This document shows positions 32,826 through 42,440 of a DNA stretch of 64,000 bases, in pieces (positions within the stretch are counted from its first letter, which is position 1; each line of letters starts with the position of its first letter). Made by a program: the position numbers and the translations under genes. The stretch lies in the NCBI GenBank assembly GCA_012295275.1, contig CM022679.1:20462342-20526341 (forward strand), read 5' to 3'. Under the pieces are notes generated by a model. The model saw only the letters and a list, made by a program, of their open reading frames with translations. It had not been told where the DNA came from and made no database searches. Source of the stretch: Chrysomallon squamiferum (lineage: Eukaryota > Mollusca > Gastropoda > Neomphalida > Peltospiridae).

Positions 32826-35800
32826 TATTATTATTATTATTATTATTACTGATACATATATGAATTTTTTTTTATTTCAGTCTGTTTTATAATTTTTATT
32901 ATTAATTTCAGTAATTTAATTAATTTTATTGGAATTGTACCATTATCATATATCAAAATAAATAATTAAGAGACACCTGATTTTTAAAATCTTAATATGT
33001 AATAAGGAAATCTGAAGTGAGGAACTCTTAGGTTTTTAAACTTTTATAATTTTCTGTTTGCAGATTCAGGCAACTGATGCTGATTCGAATCCAAACAATG
33101 TGATAACATACACCATTCAAAGTGTCAGCAACAATGCAGCAAGTAAATTTATCCTTGAGCAAAATGCTCTTTATTTACAAAGGACATTTGCTGAAGGAGA
33201 AACATATGCCATAACCATTTCAGCAACTGATGGAGGGATGCCAGCTCTCAAGTAAGTTGAGTTGTCATCAAAACTTGCTGGAATTAAAAGGTTTAAAATA
33301 TTTCATAAAGTTGTAGAATATCAGCAGGGCTCTGACTTTTCATTATTATCACTGCAGTTGTAATAAAAAAAATAATCACAATAACAATTGAAAGAAGGTA
33401 TTTTAGTACAAAACTGTTTTCCTGTTGTACTTGTTACACACTAAACAGACTAGAAATTATTCAGTTAACAACAAACATTAACTGATTTATGATACTGTCT
33501 GGGAAAACATTTGTGAGGAGTTGGGAAAGTCAGATTTGAGCTCAACTGACTATACATTATTGACAAACCATCTTATAACTACTGGTAACAAGTCTTATAC
33601 AGAGATGTAAGAGAAACCAGCACTGCTGTTGTATTACAAGTTTTGTTAATTTCAGGGGAGTTGTTACAGTAATTCTTGACATTGTGACAGCTGGAAACAA
33701 GAGTCCTAACATTCCTGGTGAGCTGTATACAGTCTATGTGAGTGAGGGAATTGATCTGAATCGACAGATTTTCACTACTCCAGTAAGTTTGCTTCTCTTA
33801 AGCTTACACTTTGTTACACCAGAAATAAAAACAAATCAACAGATTATTGCAAGAAATGTAACTCAAGTTATTAGATCAATAAAACATTATTAAAATAATA
33901 ATCTGTTATAAACAAATTAAAAAACATTACAAGAAACATAATATAAATCACTGTTTACAGATTAATGAAACACTAATAGAAACAATGTTTATCTTTGAAA
34001 AACCAGATTAGTGAAAGATGCAAATATTAACTTAATTTTTTTGATTAATGAAATACTATCCTATAAGATATATAAATTTAGACTTTCTTGGAAATATGTG
34101 ATATATTCAAAAAAATAACAAAAGATGTTTAATCTTAGTCATTTAGTTTTTGTTTTTTAAATATAGTTTTCTCTATACAGAAAATCAATGTTTAGTACTG
34201 TGTTTCTTTGGCAGGTCATAGATGATGATAAAGTTCTGACATTTTCTATAGAGAATGTCTTAAACACACAGGATACTACTTTTAACATTGGACAGCCTGA
34301 GTAAGTTTTTAAACTAGTGTACACAAACAAACACACACTCTACACCACACACACACACACACATTAATATTATACTTTATTTTGTGGTTGTCTTTTTTCA
34401 CATTATATTACCTGAAATAAAAAAAAAAAATTGGACATGTCACACTTAATTTTTGTCCAGCTATGAATACAGAACATTTCATATTGTTAGATTCAAAAAT
34501 ATATTTTGCCACAATTTCTAGTTAATACTAATACTTGTTGCATGCATTTAATATGTTTGTCAGTGATATTACATTTTGTTCTTTAATTATTTGTAAATAA
34601 TTGATTATCATTTAGCATATGAATGATCTCCATGTAAAATATTTTGTTATCTCATTTGTAGTGGTATAGTGAGAAATAACCGAAGACTGGACCGTGAAAG
34701 TATACCAGAGTACAATTTGACCATCACTGTGAGAGATCCTGAACAGAAGGTTTGTCTTGAACAATCAGTTTATTAAACTGTGATAACAGCATTTATTTGG
34801 TTATTGTAATTAACATTCCTCTGCCCTTGATATTGTTAATTAAATTACACGCAGACCAGAAAGATACAGATTTGACATGTATTAATTTTCTTTGTTTTCA
34901 GTTTGACACGACACGCCTGAGAGTTGTAATAACAGATATAAATGACAACAATCCAGTGTTTGCTGGCCCAGGTTTGGTGGGCAACACCTACACATTCACA
35001 GTGACTGAGGGACAGTCACCACCTGTTGATGTTGGCTCTGTACAGGTATATTTAATTTCTTTTACACCAGTCAAAACCATGTTTTGGATGAATTTTTGTA
35101 CTAGGATGTTTAAAGAAATTTAAAATAATTTATACTGATCTACTGTAGTGATGAAGTTTTTGTAGGTGTTGGCACTGTACAAGTATTTTTGACACTTTGT
35201 TTGATTTTCAAGACTAACAGTCAAGATGGGAGTTAAGTTTAGAAGAATATTTTGTACAAGAATTCAGAATAGATTTTAGTGAAGTCCAGTTGTATTCTTG
35301 GAAGTAGTATGGCCAGGTTTGACTCTGTGTTTGAAAAACAAATTAATTTAAAAATGATAAAATTATCTTGGCTGATTATTATTATTTTTTCAATTTCAGG
35401 CTTCTGACAGTGATCAGCAAAATACACCAAATTCACAACTGACTTACAGCATTGTTGCTATTGACAACACTCCGCTTCCGTAAGTGACCATCACATGTTA
35501 TCTTCTGTATGCAGTTTTCTGATTGGTTCAAAATAAAGATTTTTAAAGGACTTCTTCAGATGAAAATAAAGTCAACAATGTACTATAAAGTTGATATTTA
35601 AACAAATTATATTCATAATTTCATTAATTTATCTTTTAAAACAGTTCCTTATTATGAGTTTTGTAATTTTTGATGTACATTTAATGTAAATGCTATAAAC
35701 AGTGAATAGAGGATTGGAAAGAAAAAAATGTACATAAATATTTTTTGTTTGAAGGTTTGCAATACAACAAGGTGTGGGAAATGCACAGATAAAAACGTTG

Positions 35801-38692
35801 CAGGTGATTGATTATGAAACTAAGAAGCAGTACAAGTTTTTTGTGTATGCCACTGACCAGGCGACTGACCAGCGTTGTGGTTCAGCCACTGTGATTGTGA
35901 TGGTAAACGACGTCCAGGACAACATTCCACTGTTTGTTAAAACTCAGTATGAGGCATCAGTGAAAGAAGGTGTGGCTGGTTTGCCTGTAGTCAAAGTCAC
36001 GGCAAGTGTTTTTTTATTAACTCTATTTTAGATATAAACTGATTACAGACTGAGAATCCTTTATCAGAAATGTTTGCACAAAAAGTATTTCAGATTTTGG
36101 AATCTGAGAAGAATAGGATCTAAGTATAAATACTTCTATTTCATATACAGCTAATGGAAGTAGTATGCATACATAAATGGATATATAAATGTATATCAGT
36201 ATGCATGTATGTACCTATGTATATAATATGTATGTGGGTGTGAGTGTGTATATAAAGTATTCTAATAATTTTGTGTGAAAAATAAAGTTTGTATACTTTA
36301 TTGTTTATTATACACAACAATGAAAACTAACATTAACCTCTGTTTGTTTCCTTTTTTTACTTTTAAATGCAAATTAAAGATGCATACTTTTAAAATTATT
36401 TTGAACAAAGTTATGTCAATTATATAATTTTCTAAAAAAGGAAGAAAATAATTGCAAGTGATTCATTTTGGTATTATTTTCGATAAATAGCTGTATTCAA
36501 TTTTATATGGGACAAAATAGAGAAACAGAATAAATAAAAAAATTTTAAAATATATTTTTGTTTTTTTTGTATTACTTACAGGCAGAGGATTTGGACACTC
36601 AAAAAGATGTCACCTATGAAATTGTGGATGCTGCAGCAATAGAGTTTTTCACCATCAACAGATTCACTGGTCAAATTACAACAGCTAAGGCTTTGGATTA
36701 TGAGAAAAAACAAAACTATCTGTTTTATGTGACAACATCAGGAGGCCGAAATCAACCAGGACTGTCTGCTTCAGCAACTGTCACAGTAAATGTGGTGGTA
36801 AGTAGTTTTAAATTTTAAAAAATGTGACCAGTCAAGACATACTTCAATCTGATATTTTTATTATACAGAAATTATAAAACTGAAAATAATACTAATGAAT
36901 AATGTTTAGAACAATCCTCAACTCAAAATATTATATAATAAATTTAATTATGTAATGGTATCTTTGCTAAAAATATTCATAAATGATTTCAAAAACTGCA
37001 AAATGGCATATAATATTATTCTTTAAAGAACTAAACATAATTTAGGCTAGAACAAAATTAATCATGTTTTCACTCCAAAACTTACTAGAGACACATATAA
37101 AGATGTTTTAAATTTAAATTTACACAAGAAGATTACTTTATCTCTCATAATACTTACACACATTCACTGGCTCAGCAACAAAACTCAGTCATACTCTCAC
37201 CCACACCCACATGCACACATACAGAAACTATTTCATACATCAGTTGTTTTATATTTCTAGGATATAAATGATTCACCACCACAGATTTTCTTTCAGTCTG
37301 GTCAAAGTGTTATCACTGAAAAAGAAACGGCTCCTATTGGAAAACTGTTGGTGGATTTGGGTGCAACAGACCGTGACAAGCCGGTACAGTAATTCTAAAA
37401 ATGGGTTTTGCTTAAAAGTACTTCATCACCTATTGAAGTGAGGCATTAATATGTTACAGCAGGAAAAAATCTTTGGTGTATCCATAGTAAATAGTTTCAA
37501 AATGTATTTATTATGAAATGCGTTTTATATTCAATTGTTTCATTAATTAGAACAGTTTTATTCTTTAGCTTTTCTAGCAGATCACTCAACATCTGTAAAT
37601 AGAATAAATGTTTGTCTGAAAAGCCTAAAATGTCAGTGGTATCTCTCCATCCATTTCTGGGGAGGCAGTTCTATGAAAATAATTTTGACAGATTTAATAG
37701 TATGTGTTGAGATTGACAGACCACTGTGTATGCTAAATATAAAAATAATATTTTAAAGATGTATAAGCAGAAATAATCCACTCCAAAACAATGGATTTAG
37801 ATGAATTCTTTGATAATGTTTTATTGCATTGTCTTTCTGCAACTTCCTGCAAAGATATATATTTGTACCATTTTTACAGTACAGCAGACTGGATAATAAA
37901 TATACTTTTACTTTGATTACAGGGCACACTTAACAGTCAGATCACTTTTAACCTAGACAAGAATTCCATTTTACCTCAGTCAGGTAAAGATTTGTTCTAT
38001 ATCAATCCTAATGACGGGAGACTTGTTCTGAGCAAGCAGTTCACCACAGACACTTTGCCAAAACAGTACAAAGTAAGTGAAATCAAAATTTATCAGTAGA
38101 TGAATATCAGTTTAGACAGTGTTTTGTTTTATCAAAATTGTTAGTACAGGAGCAAATTCAAAAGCAGCTTGTAAATAACAGTGTAGAGACTATAAACTAT
38201 CCTTTTTTAATTATTGAAAATAGTTCAAGTAGAAAATTTTTCATATTTGCTATTAGTATGTTAAACATAACAAATAAGTATATAAAACAGAATTATCAAT
38301 ACTGTAATTTGGGTATTTCTTGAACATTCATATTTTCAAATTATAGTGGAACAGAACATTATATCCTTTCTCTCAAATGAATAAAATAAAATTCTTAACA
38401 ACAGGTAAATAATTTTTTTTTACCAGTATGCTATATTTGCTGTATATATATGTAGTTTACCAACTAGTGTGAAATAATAATAAATATGAAATGTTTATAT
38501 GTAAATAATTCTGTTTTGCTAGATGAATATAACTGCTGAAGATGGAGGTAACCCCAAACTGACAGCTATACAGAGTATTACAGTGAATGTAGATCGTAAT
38601 ACTGCCCCTGTTGGCTCAACATGCCCAACGTCAATTTCAGCAACTAATTCTGATACATCGATATATAGCATTAGTAAAAAAGTTATTGTATG
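17502..38692 (+). CDS. PCDH15: Protocadherin-15-like cadherin, 25 exons, 3' end missing
   Basis: PCDH15/Cad99C-type cadherins are membrane proteins; in vertebrate hair cells PCDH15 forms the lower part of the tip link with CDH23. The 25 inferred exons (about 3.5 kb, near 1,165 codons) keep compatible phases throughout. They encode a signal peptide, an LDLa module and nine cadherin repeats ending at NDNAPQF, DGDDQGPVF, NNFPPTV, NDNRPTF, GNKSPNI, NDNNPVF, QDNIPLF, NDSPPQI and RNTAPV. The family match is best in EC1-EC2: YAATVNELMPVGTTIF and DGDDQGPVF sit where vertebrate PCDH15 has near-identical text, and the EC1 start (ATIQINIDE) also agrees. PCDH15 has 11 EC repeats, a membrane-proximal domain, one membrane span and a tail; EC10 onward is absent here. 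Intron 10 is 6.7 kb of mostly minisatellite. Orthology versus paralogy within an expanded family is unsettled. Confidence 0.82.
17811..17855. repeat. (CA)n microsatellite
   Basis: Uninterrupted CA dinucleotide run of about 22 units in intron 1 of the protocadherin gene. Similar tracts occur at 18298-18316 (GT), 31464-31495 (TG) and 38957-38995 (CA). Confidence 0.97.
18449..18637 (+). CDS. PCDH15: PCDH15-like exon 2: LDLa module with in-frame TGA
   Basis: The 189-base exon (acceptor TTTACACAG, donor G|GTTTAA) is phase 1 at both ends. It encodes an LDL-receptor class A module: FQCYDGTCVSKSQHCDGF, then TGA, then QCPDGSDEFSC. Cysteines and the calcium-binding D..SDE are all in one frame. TGA at 18592-18594 falls between the fourth and fifth cysteines of the module, where the family has a variable residue. 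Because the exon is a multiple of three with matching phases, skipping it would leave exons 1 and 3 in frame. An LDLa module ahead of EC1 is not part of vertebrate PCDH15. Confidence 0.75.
19944..22523 (+). CDS. PCDH15: PCDH15-like exons 3-8: EC1 and most of EC2
   Basis: Exons: 19944-20024, 20560-20738, 21348-21425, 21808-21900, 22121-22228, 22395-22523, joined at phases 1,1,0,0,0,0. EC1 runs from CEKFTQEVATIQINIDEA to the calcium-binding linker VDLNDNAPQF in exon 6. EC2 starts at YAATVNELMPVGTTIF and continues through TILPGNGDANDGFTKF and ETLDFEA. EC1 has two cysteines (CEKF in exon 3 and ELICKD in exon 5) at positions comparable to the EC1 disulphide of vertebrate PCDH15. The agreement with PCDH15 EC1-EC2, the cadherin-23-binding end, is the main basis for the family call. 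Confidence 0.85.
20720..21235. repeat. Minisatellite of ~33-36 bp units in intron 4
   Basis: About a dozen degenerate units of the form taaaccagtattagatgta followed by aataagaaaattatt lie directly after the exon 4 donor. The donor itself (agagatgtaagt) looks like part of a unit, and at least two units near 20850 and 20885 carry agatgtaagtaag, a donor-like sequence. The array probably arose by duplication of sequence spanning the intron's 5' end. Confidence 0.85.
22822..23926 (+). CDS. PCDH15: PCDH15-like exons 9-10: EC2 end and EC3 start
   Basis: Exons 22822-22998 (phase 0 to 0) and 23815-23926 (ends phase 1). Exon 9 contains VTFLNITITDGDDQGPVF and then a cysteine pair flanking a TTTAPP stretch. 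Vertebrate PCDH15 has LDGDDLGPMF followed by a cysteine-containing insertion at the same point, a distinctive family feature. Exon 10 encodes the first strands of EC3 (IPDTTNSPVNIAARDQDSLN) and splices across the large minisatellite intron. Confidence 0.85.
23940..30310. repeat. 6.4 kb minisatellite, 30/31-bp unit, intron 10
   Basis: Around 200 tandem units of the form actcatctataagcagtata followed by tacacc plus a variable cc/tcc/cca spacer fill nearly the whole intron between PCDH15-like exons 10 and 11. Variants (ctgtaag for ctataag, cattcctc for cactcatc, cttgcactctc) recur in the same order at several places, so blocks of many units have themselves been duplicated. On the minus strand the 30-bp version stays open as a ten-residue repeat (DECGVYILLI), giving several long but meaningless ORFs. 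Confidence 0.97.
30650..32519 (+). CDS. PCDH15: PCDH15-like exons 11-14: EC3 end and EC4
   Basis: Exons 30650-30798 (enters phase 1, completing the codon left by exon 10), 31169-31381, 31616-31753, 32361-32519, all ending in phase 0. The EC3 body includes ITKADVINNEFEIVIR. Its C-terminal linker reads KFVAANNFPPTV rather than DxNDNxPxF, so it lacks most calcium-ligand acidic residues. EC4 includes VVTDQDV, DTDGFLRLAAPGLDYD and the standard linker IDVNDNRPTF. Correct phase across the 6.7 kb repeat intron supports a single gene. Confidence 0.85.
32788..32850. repeat. (AAT)n(ATT)n self-complementary microsatellite
   Basis: A run of AAT units switches to ATT units at about 32825, so the two halves are reverse complements and could form a hairpin. 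It lies in the intron between exons 14 and 15. Confidence 0.9.
33064..34749 (+). CDS. PCDH15: PCDH15-like exons 15-18: EC5 and most of EC6
   Basis: Exons 33064-33251 (ends phase 2), 33656-33782 (ends phase 0), 34215-34300 (phase 2), 34662-34749 (phase 0). EC5 shows QATDADSNPNNVITYTI and ISATDGGMPALK. Its linker is LDIVTAGNKSPNIP, which lacks the NDN core. EC6 starts at YTVYVSEGIDLN and contains VIDDDKVLTFSIE, RRLDRE and ITVRDPEQK. Canonical donors (GTAAGT, GTTTGT) and CAG/TAG acceptors are present at each boundary. Confidence 0.85.
34902..36001 (+). CDS. PCDH15: PCDH15-like exons 19-21: EC6 end, EC7, EC8 start
   Basis: Exons 34902-35045 (phase 0), 35400-35479 (ends phase 2), 35755-36001 (ends phase 0). 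Linker VITDINDNNPVF closes EC6. YTFTVTEGQSPPVDVG opens EC7, with ASDSDQQN, TLQVIDYE and VYATDQ. VNDVQDNIPLF closes EC7, and YEASVKEGVAGLPVVKVT opens EC8. Exon 21 ends ACG|GCAAGT, so its intron uses a GC donor with an otherwise perfect U1 match. The next exon continues in frame (AEDLDTQ). Confidence 0.87.
36582..38072 (+). CDS. PCDH15: PCDH15-like exons 22-24: EC8 and EC9
   Basis: Exons 36582-36797, 37261-37383 and 37923-38072, all phase 0 to 0. EC8 carries AEDLDTQKDVTYEI, FFTINRFTGQITTAKALDYE and TVTVNVV. The linker DINDSPPQIF begins exon 23, followed by EC9 (GATDRDKP, SQITFNLD, FYINPNDGRLVLSKQF). Every boundary has GTAAGT or GTACAG donors and AG acceptors preceded by pyrimidines. Confidence 0.87.
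38523..38692 (+). CDS. PCDH15: PCDH15-like last recognised exon: EC9 end
   Basis: The exon follows TTTTGCTAG and reads MNITAEDGGNPKLTAIQSIT then VNVDRNTAPV, the end of EC9 with a degenerate DRNxAPV linker. After it the text (STCPTSISATNSDTSIYSI) no longer looks like a good cadherin strand. A possible donor tg|GTATGT occurs at 38693, but the frame also runs on to a stop near 38732. Either the exon splices to something outside the window, it ends earlier at an internal GT, or this is where the gene was broken. Confidence 0.6.
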
Positions 38693-38957
38693 GTATGTGT
38701 GTAAAACCATACTTCTAACTTTTACATTATAATCACAAAAAAAAAAAAAAATATTTAACAAAACATATACTTTATTGCAAAATATTATTCAAGTGAATTT
38801 TTATGATGTCTTTCAAAGTCAAAATTCCAGGTTAATGCAAAATGAACTGAGATGTTAAGTGATCATTATCACTGACAAATTAGTAAAGAAGAAATATCTT
38901 CATCTTTTTTAAATGAAATACTTTTTTATTAGAAAACATTAAAAACATATAGATGAC

Positions 38958-38999
<42 letters not shown>

Positions 39000-39231
39000 T
39001 ATTGGTAGTAACTTTATTAATAATCAAGTGTTGTTTTGCCATATTACTTTTTTGTTGTATTTATGATTAATATTTCATTCATTAAATATCAATTTCTGTT
39101 TTACCTGACTAACCTAGTGCATATTTTACTTCAATTTTTCTAGTTCATACAGTCTTAGTGTGTATCTTGAAATATAAAGTAATTTTATGACAACATATTT
39201 GAAGTATTAAACAAAGAAGTCTATAACTTAC

Positions 39232-39366
39232 ATAATAGGTGACAGCTGTATCTCTGGAGAGATCAGAGTCAGATTTTAGTTTAATTACTCCTGATTTGTC
39301 CACTTTGAAGAACAACACAGTCCTTCCATCTTCAATCAGTGAGTAGTCCAAACTGTTAAATGGCGC
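39232..39366 (-). CDS. Isolated cadherin-repeat exon on the opposite strand
   Basis: Read on the minus strand, a TTAAAACAG acceptor precedes APFNSLDYSLIEDG, VLFFKVDKSGVIKLKSDS and RDTAVTYY, ending in a perfect GTAAGT donor. It is 135 bases long, phase 0 at both ends and free of stops. This is the middle of a cadherin repeat, the part expected after an exon ending in ATDxD, as EC10 would require. No partner exon was found on the minus strand on either side. It is either part of the same gene inverted by rearrangement or misassembly, or a remnant of a convergent paralogue. Confidence 0.75.
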
Positions 39367-39423
39367 CTGTTTTAAACAGGAGAATTAGTAATAGAAAACA
39401 CTTCCTAGTCAGTCACACATTAT

Positions 39424-42400
39424 TTCAATCTTTCACCAGCATTTCCCACACTTCCACTTCACCAGTAGACAGACTCATCCTTTCACCAGCATTTCCCACA
39501 CTTCCACTTCACCAGTAGACAGACTCATCCTCTTTCACAGCATTTCCCACACTTCCACTTCACCAGTAGACAGACTCATCCTTTCACCAGCATTTCCCAC
39601 ACTTCCATTTCACCAGTACACAGAGACTCATCCTCTTTCACAGCATTTCCCACTTCCACTTCACCAGTAGACAGACTCATTCTCTTTCACCAGCATTTAG
39701 ACCACTGGACAGACTCATCCTCTTTCACCAGCATTTCCCACACTTCCACTTCACCAGTAGACAGAGACTCATCCTCTTTCACCAGCATTTCCCACACTTC
39801 CACTTCACCAGTAGACAGACTCATCCTCTTTCACCAGTATTTCCCACACTTCCACTTCACCAGTAGACAGACTCATCCTTTTTCACAGTATTTCCCACAC
39901 TTCCATTTCACCAGTAGACAGACTCATCCTTTTTCACAGCATTTCCCACACTTCCATTTCACCTGTAGACAGACTCATCCTTTCACCAGCATTTTTCGCA
40001 CACTTCCACTTCACCAATAGACAGAGATTCATCCTCTTCAGCCAGCATTTCCCATACTTCCACTTCACCAGTAAACAGACTCATCCTCTTCAGCCAGCAT
40101 TTCCCACACTTCCACTTCACCAGTAGACAGACTCATCCTCTTTCACAGCATTTCCCACACTTCCACTTCACCAGTAGACAGAGACTCATCCTCTTTCACC
40201 AGCATTTCCCACACTTCCATTTCACCAGTACACAGAGACTCATCCTCTTTCACAGCATTTCCCACTTCCACTTCACCAGTAGACAGACTCATTCTCTTTC
40301 ACCAGCATTTCCCACACTTCCACTTCACCACTGGACAGACTCATCCTCTTTCACCAGCATTTCCCACACTTCCACTTCACCAGTAGACAGAGACTCATCC
40401 TCTTTCACCAGCATTTCCCACACTTCCACTTCACCAGTAGACAGACTCATCCTCTTTCACCAGTATTTCCCACACTTCCACTTCACCAGTAGACAGACTC
40501 ATCCTTTTTCACAGTATTTCCCACACTTCCATTTCACCAGTAGACAGACTCATCCTTTTTCACAGCATTTCCCACACTTCCATTTCACCTGTAGACAGAC
40601 TCATCCTTTCACCAGCATTTTTCGCACACTTCCACTTCACCAATAGACAGAGATTCATCCTCTTCAGCCAGCATTTCCCACACTTCCACTTCACCAGTAA
40701 ACAGACTCATCCTCTTTCACCAGCATTTCCCACACTTCCACTTCACCAGTAGACAGACTCATCCTCTTTCACAGCATTTCCCACACTTCCACTTCACCAG
40801 TAGACAGACTCATCCTCTTTCACCAGCATTTCCCACACTTCCACTTCACCAGTAGACAGACTCATCCTCTTTCACCAGTATTTCCCACACTTCCACTTCA
40901 CCAGTAGACAGACTCATCCTTTTTCACAGCATTTCCCACACTTCCATTTCACCTGTAGACAGACTCATCCTCTTTCACAGCATTTCCCACACTTCCACTT
41001 CACCTGTAGACATTCATCCTTTCACCAGCATTTTTCGCACACTTCCACTTCACCAGTAGACAGAGATTCATCCTTTCAGCCAGCATTTCCCACACTTCCA
41101 CTTCACCAGTAAACAGACTCATCCTCTTTCACCAGCATTTCCCACACTTCCACTTCACCAGTAGACAGAGATTCATCCTCTTCAGCCAGCATTTCCATTT
41201 CCACTTCACCAGTAAACAGACTCATCCTGTTCAGCCAGCATTTCCCACACTTCCACTTCTCCAGTAGACAGACTCATCCTCTTTTTCACTTCACCAGTAG
41301 ACAGACTCATTCTGTCCAGCATTTCCCACACTTCCACTTCACCAGTAGACAGACTCATCCTCTTTCACAGCATTTCCCACACTTCCACTTCACCAGTAGA
41401 CAGACTCATCCTCTTTCACCAGCATTTCCCACACTTCCACTTCACCAGTAGACAGACTCATCGTCTTTCACCAGCATTTCCCACACTTTCACTTCACCAG
41501 TAGACAGACTCATCCTTTCACCAGCATTTCCCACACTTCCACTTCACCAGTAGACAGACTCATCCTCTTTCACAGCATTTCCCACACTTCCACTTCACCA
41601 GTAGACAGACTCAACTTTCACCAGCATTTCACTTCCATTTTCAGTAGACAGACTCATCCTCTTTCACAGCATTTCCCACACTTCCACTTCACCAGTAGAC
41701 AGACTCATCCTCTTTCACAGCATTTCCCACACTTCCACTTCACCAGTAGACAGAGACTCATCCTCTTTCACCAGCATTTCCCACACTTCCACTTCACCAG
41801 TAGACAGACTCATCCTCTTTCACAGCATTTCCCACACTTCCACTTCACCAGTAGACAGACTCATCCTCTTTCACCAGCATTTCCCACACTTCCACTTCAC
41901 CAGTAGACAGACTCATCCTCTTTCACAGCATTTCCCACACTTCCACTTCACCAGTAGACAGACTCATCCTCTTTCACCAGCATTTCCCACACTTCCACTT
42001 CACCAGTAGACAGAGACTCATCCTCTTTCACCAGCATTTCCCACACTTCCACTTCACCAGTAGACAGACTCATCCTTTCACAGCATTTCCCACATCCACT
42101 TCACCAGTTCATCCTCTTTCACCAACATTCCCCACACTTTCACCACCAGACAGACTCATCCTCTGTCACAGCATTTCCCACACTTCCACTTCACCAGTAG
42201 ACAGAGACTCATCCTCTTTCACCAGCATTTCCCACACTTCCACTTCACCAGTAGACAGACTCATCCTTTCACAGCATTTCCCACACTTCCACTTCACCAG
42301 TAGACAGAGACTCATCCTCTTTCACCAGCATTCCCCACACTTCCACTTCACCACCAGACAGACTCATCCTCTTTCACAGCATTTCCCACACTTCCACTTC

Positions 42401-42440
42401 ACCACTAGACAGACTCATCCTCTTCAGCCAGCACTTTCCT
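39424..42440. repeat. 3 kb minisatellite, 52-bp unit
   Basis: Nearly 60 tandem units carry tttcaccagcatttcccaca, then cttccacttcaccagtagac, then agactcatcc; the common form is 52 bases. Variants include an extra aga, cacagca for caccagca, and ttcagccagc. A run of distinctive variants recurs with an offset of 626 bases (12 x 52 + 2): atttttcgcacactt at 39991 and again at 40617. The array flanks the antisense cadherin exon on its upstream side. There is no long ORF. Confidence 0.97.
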
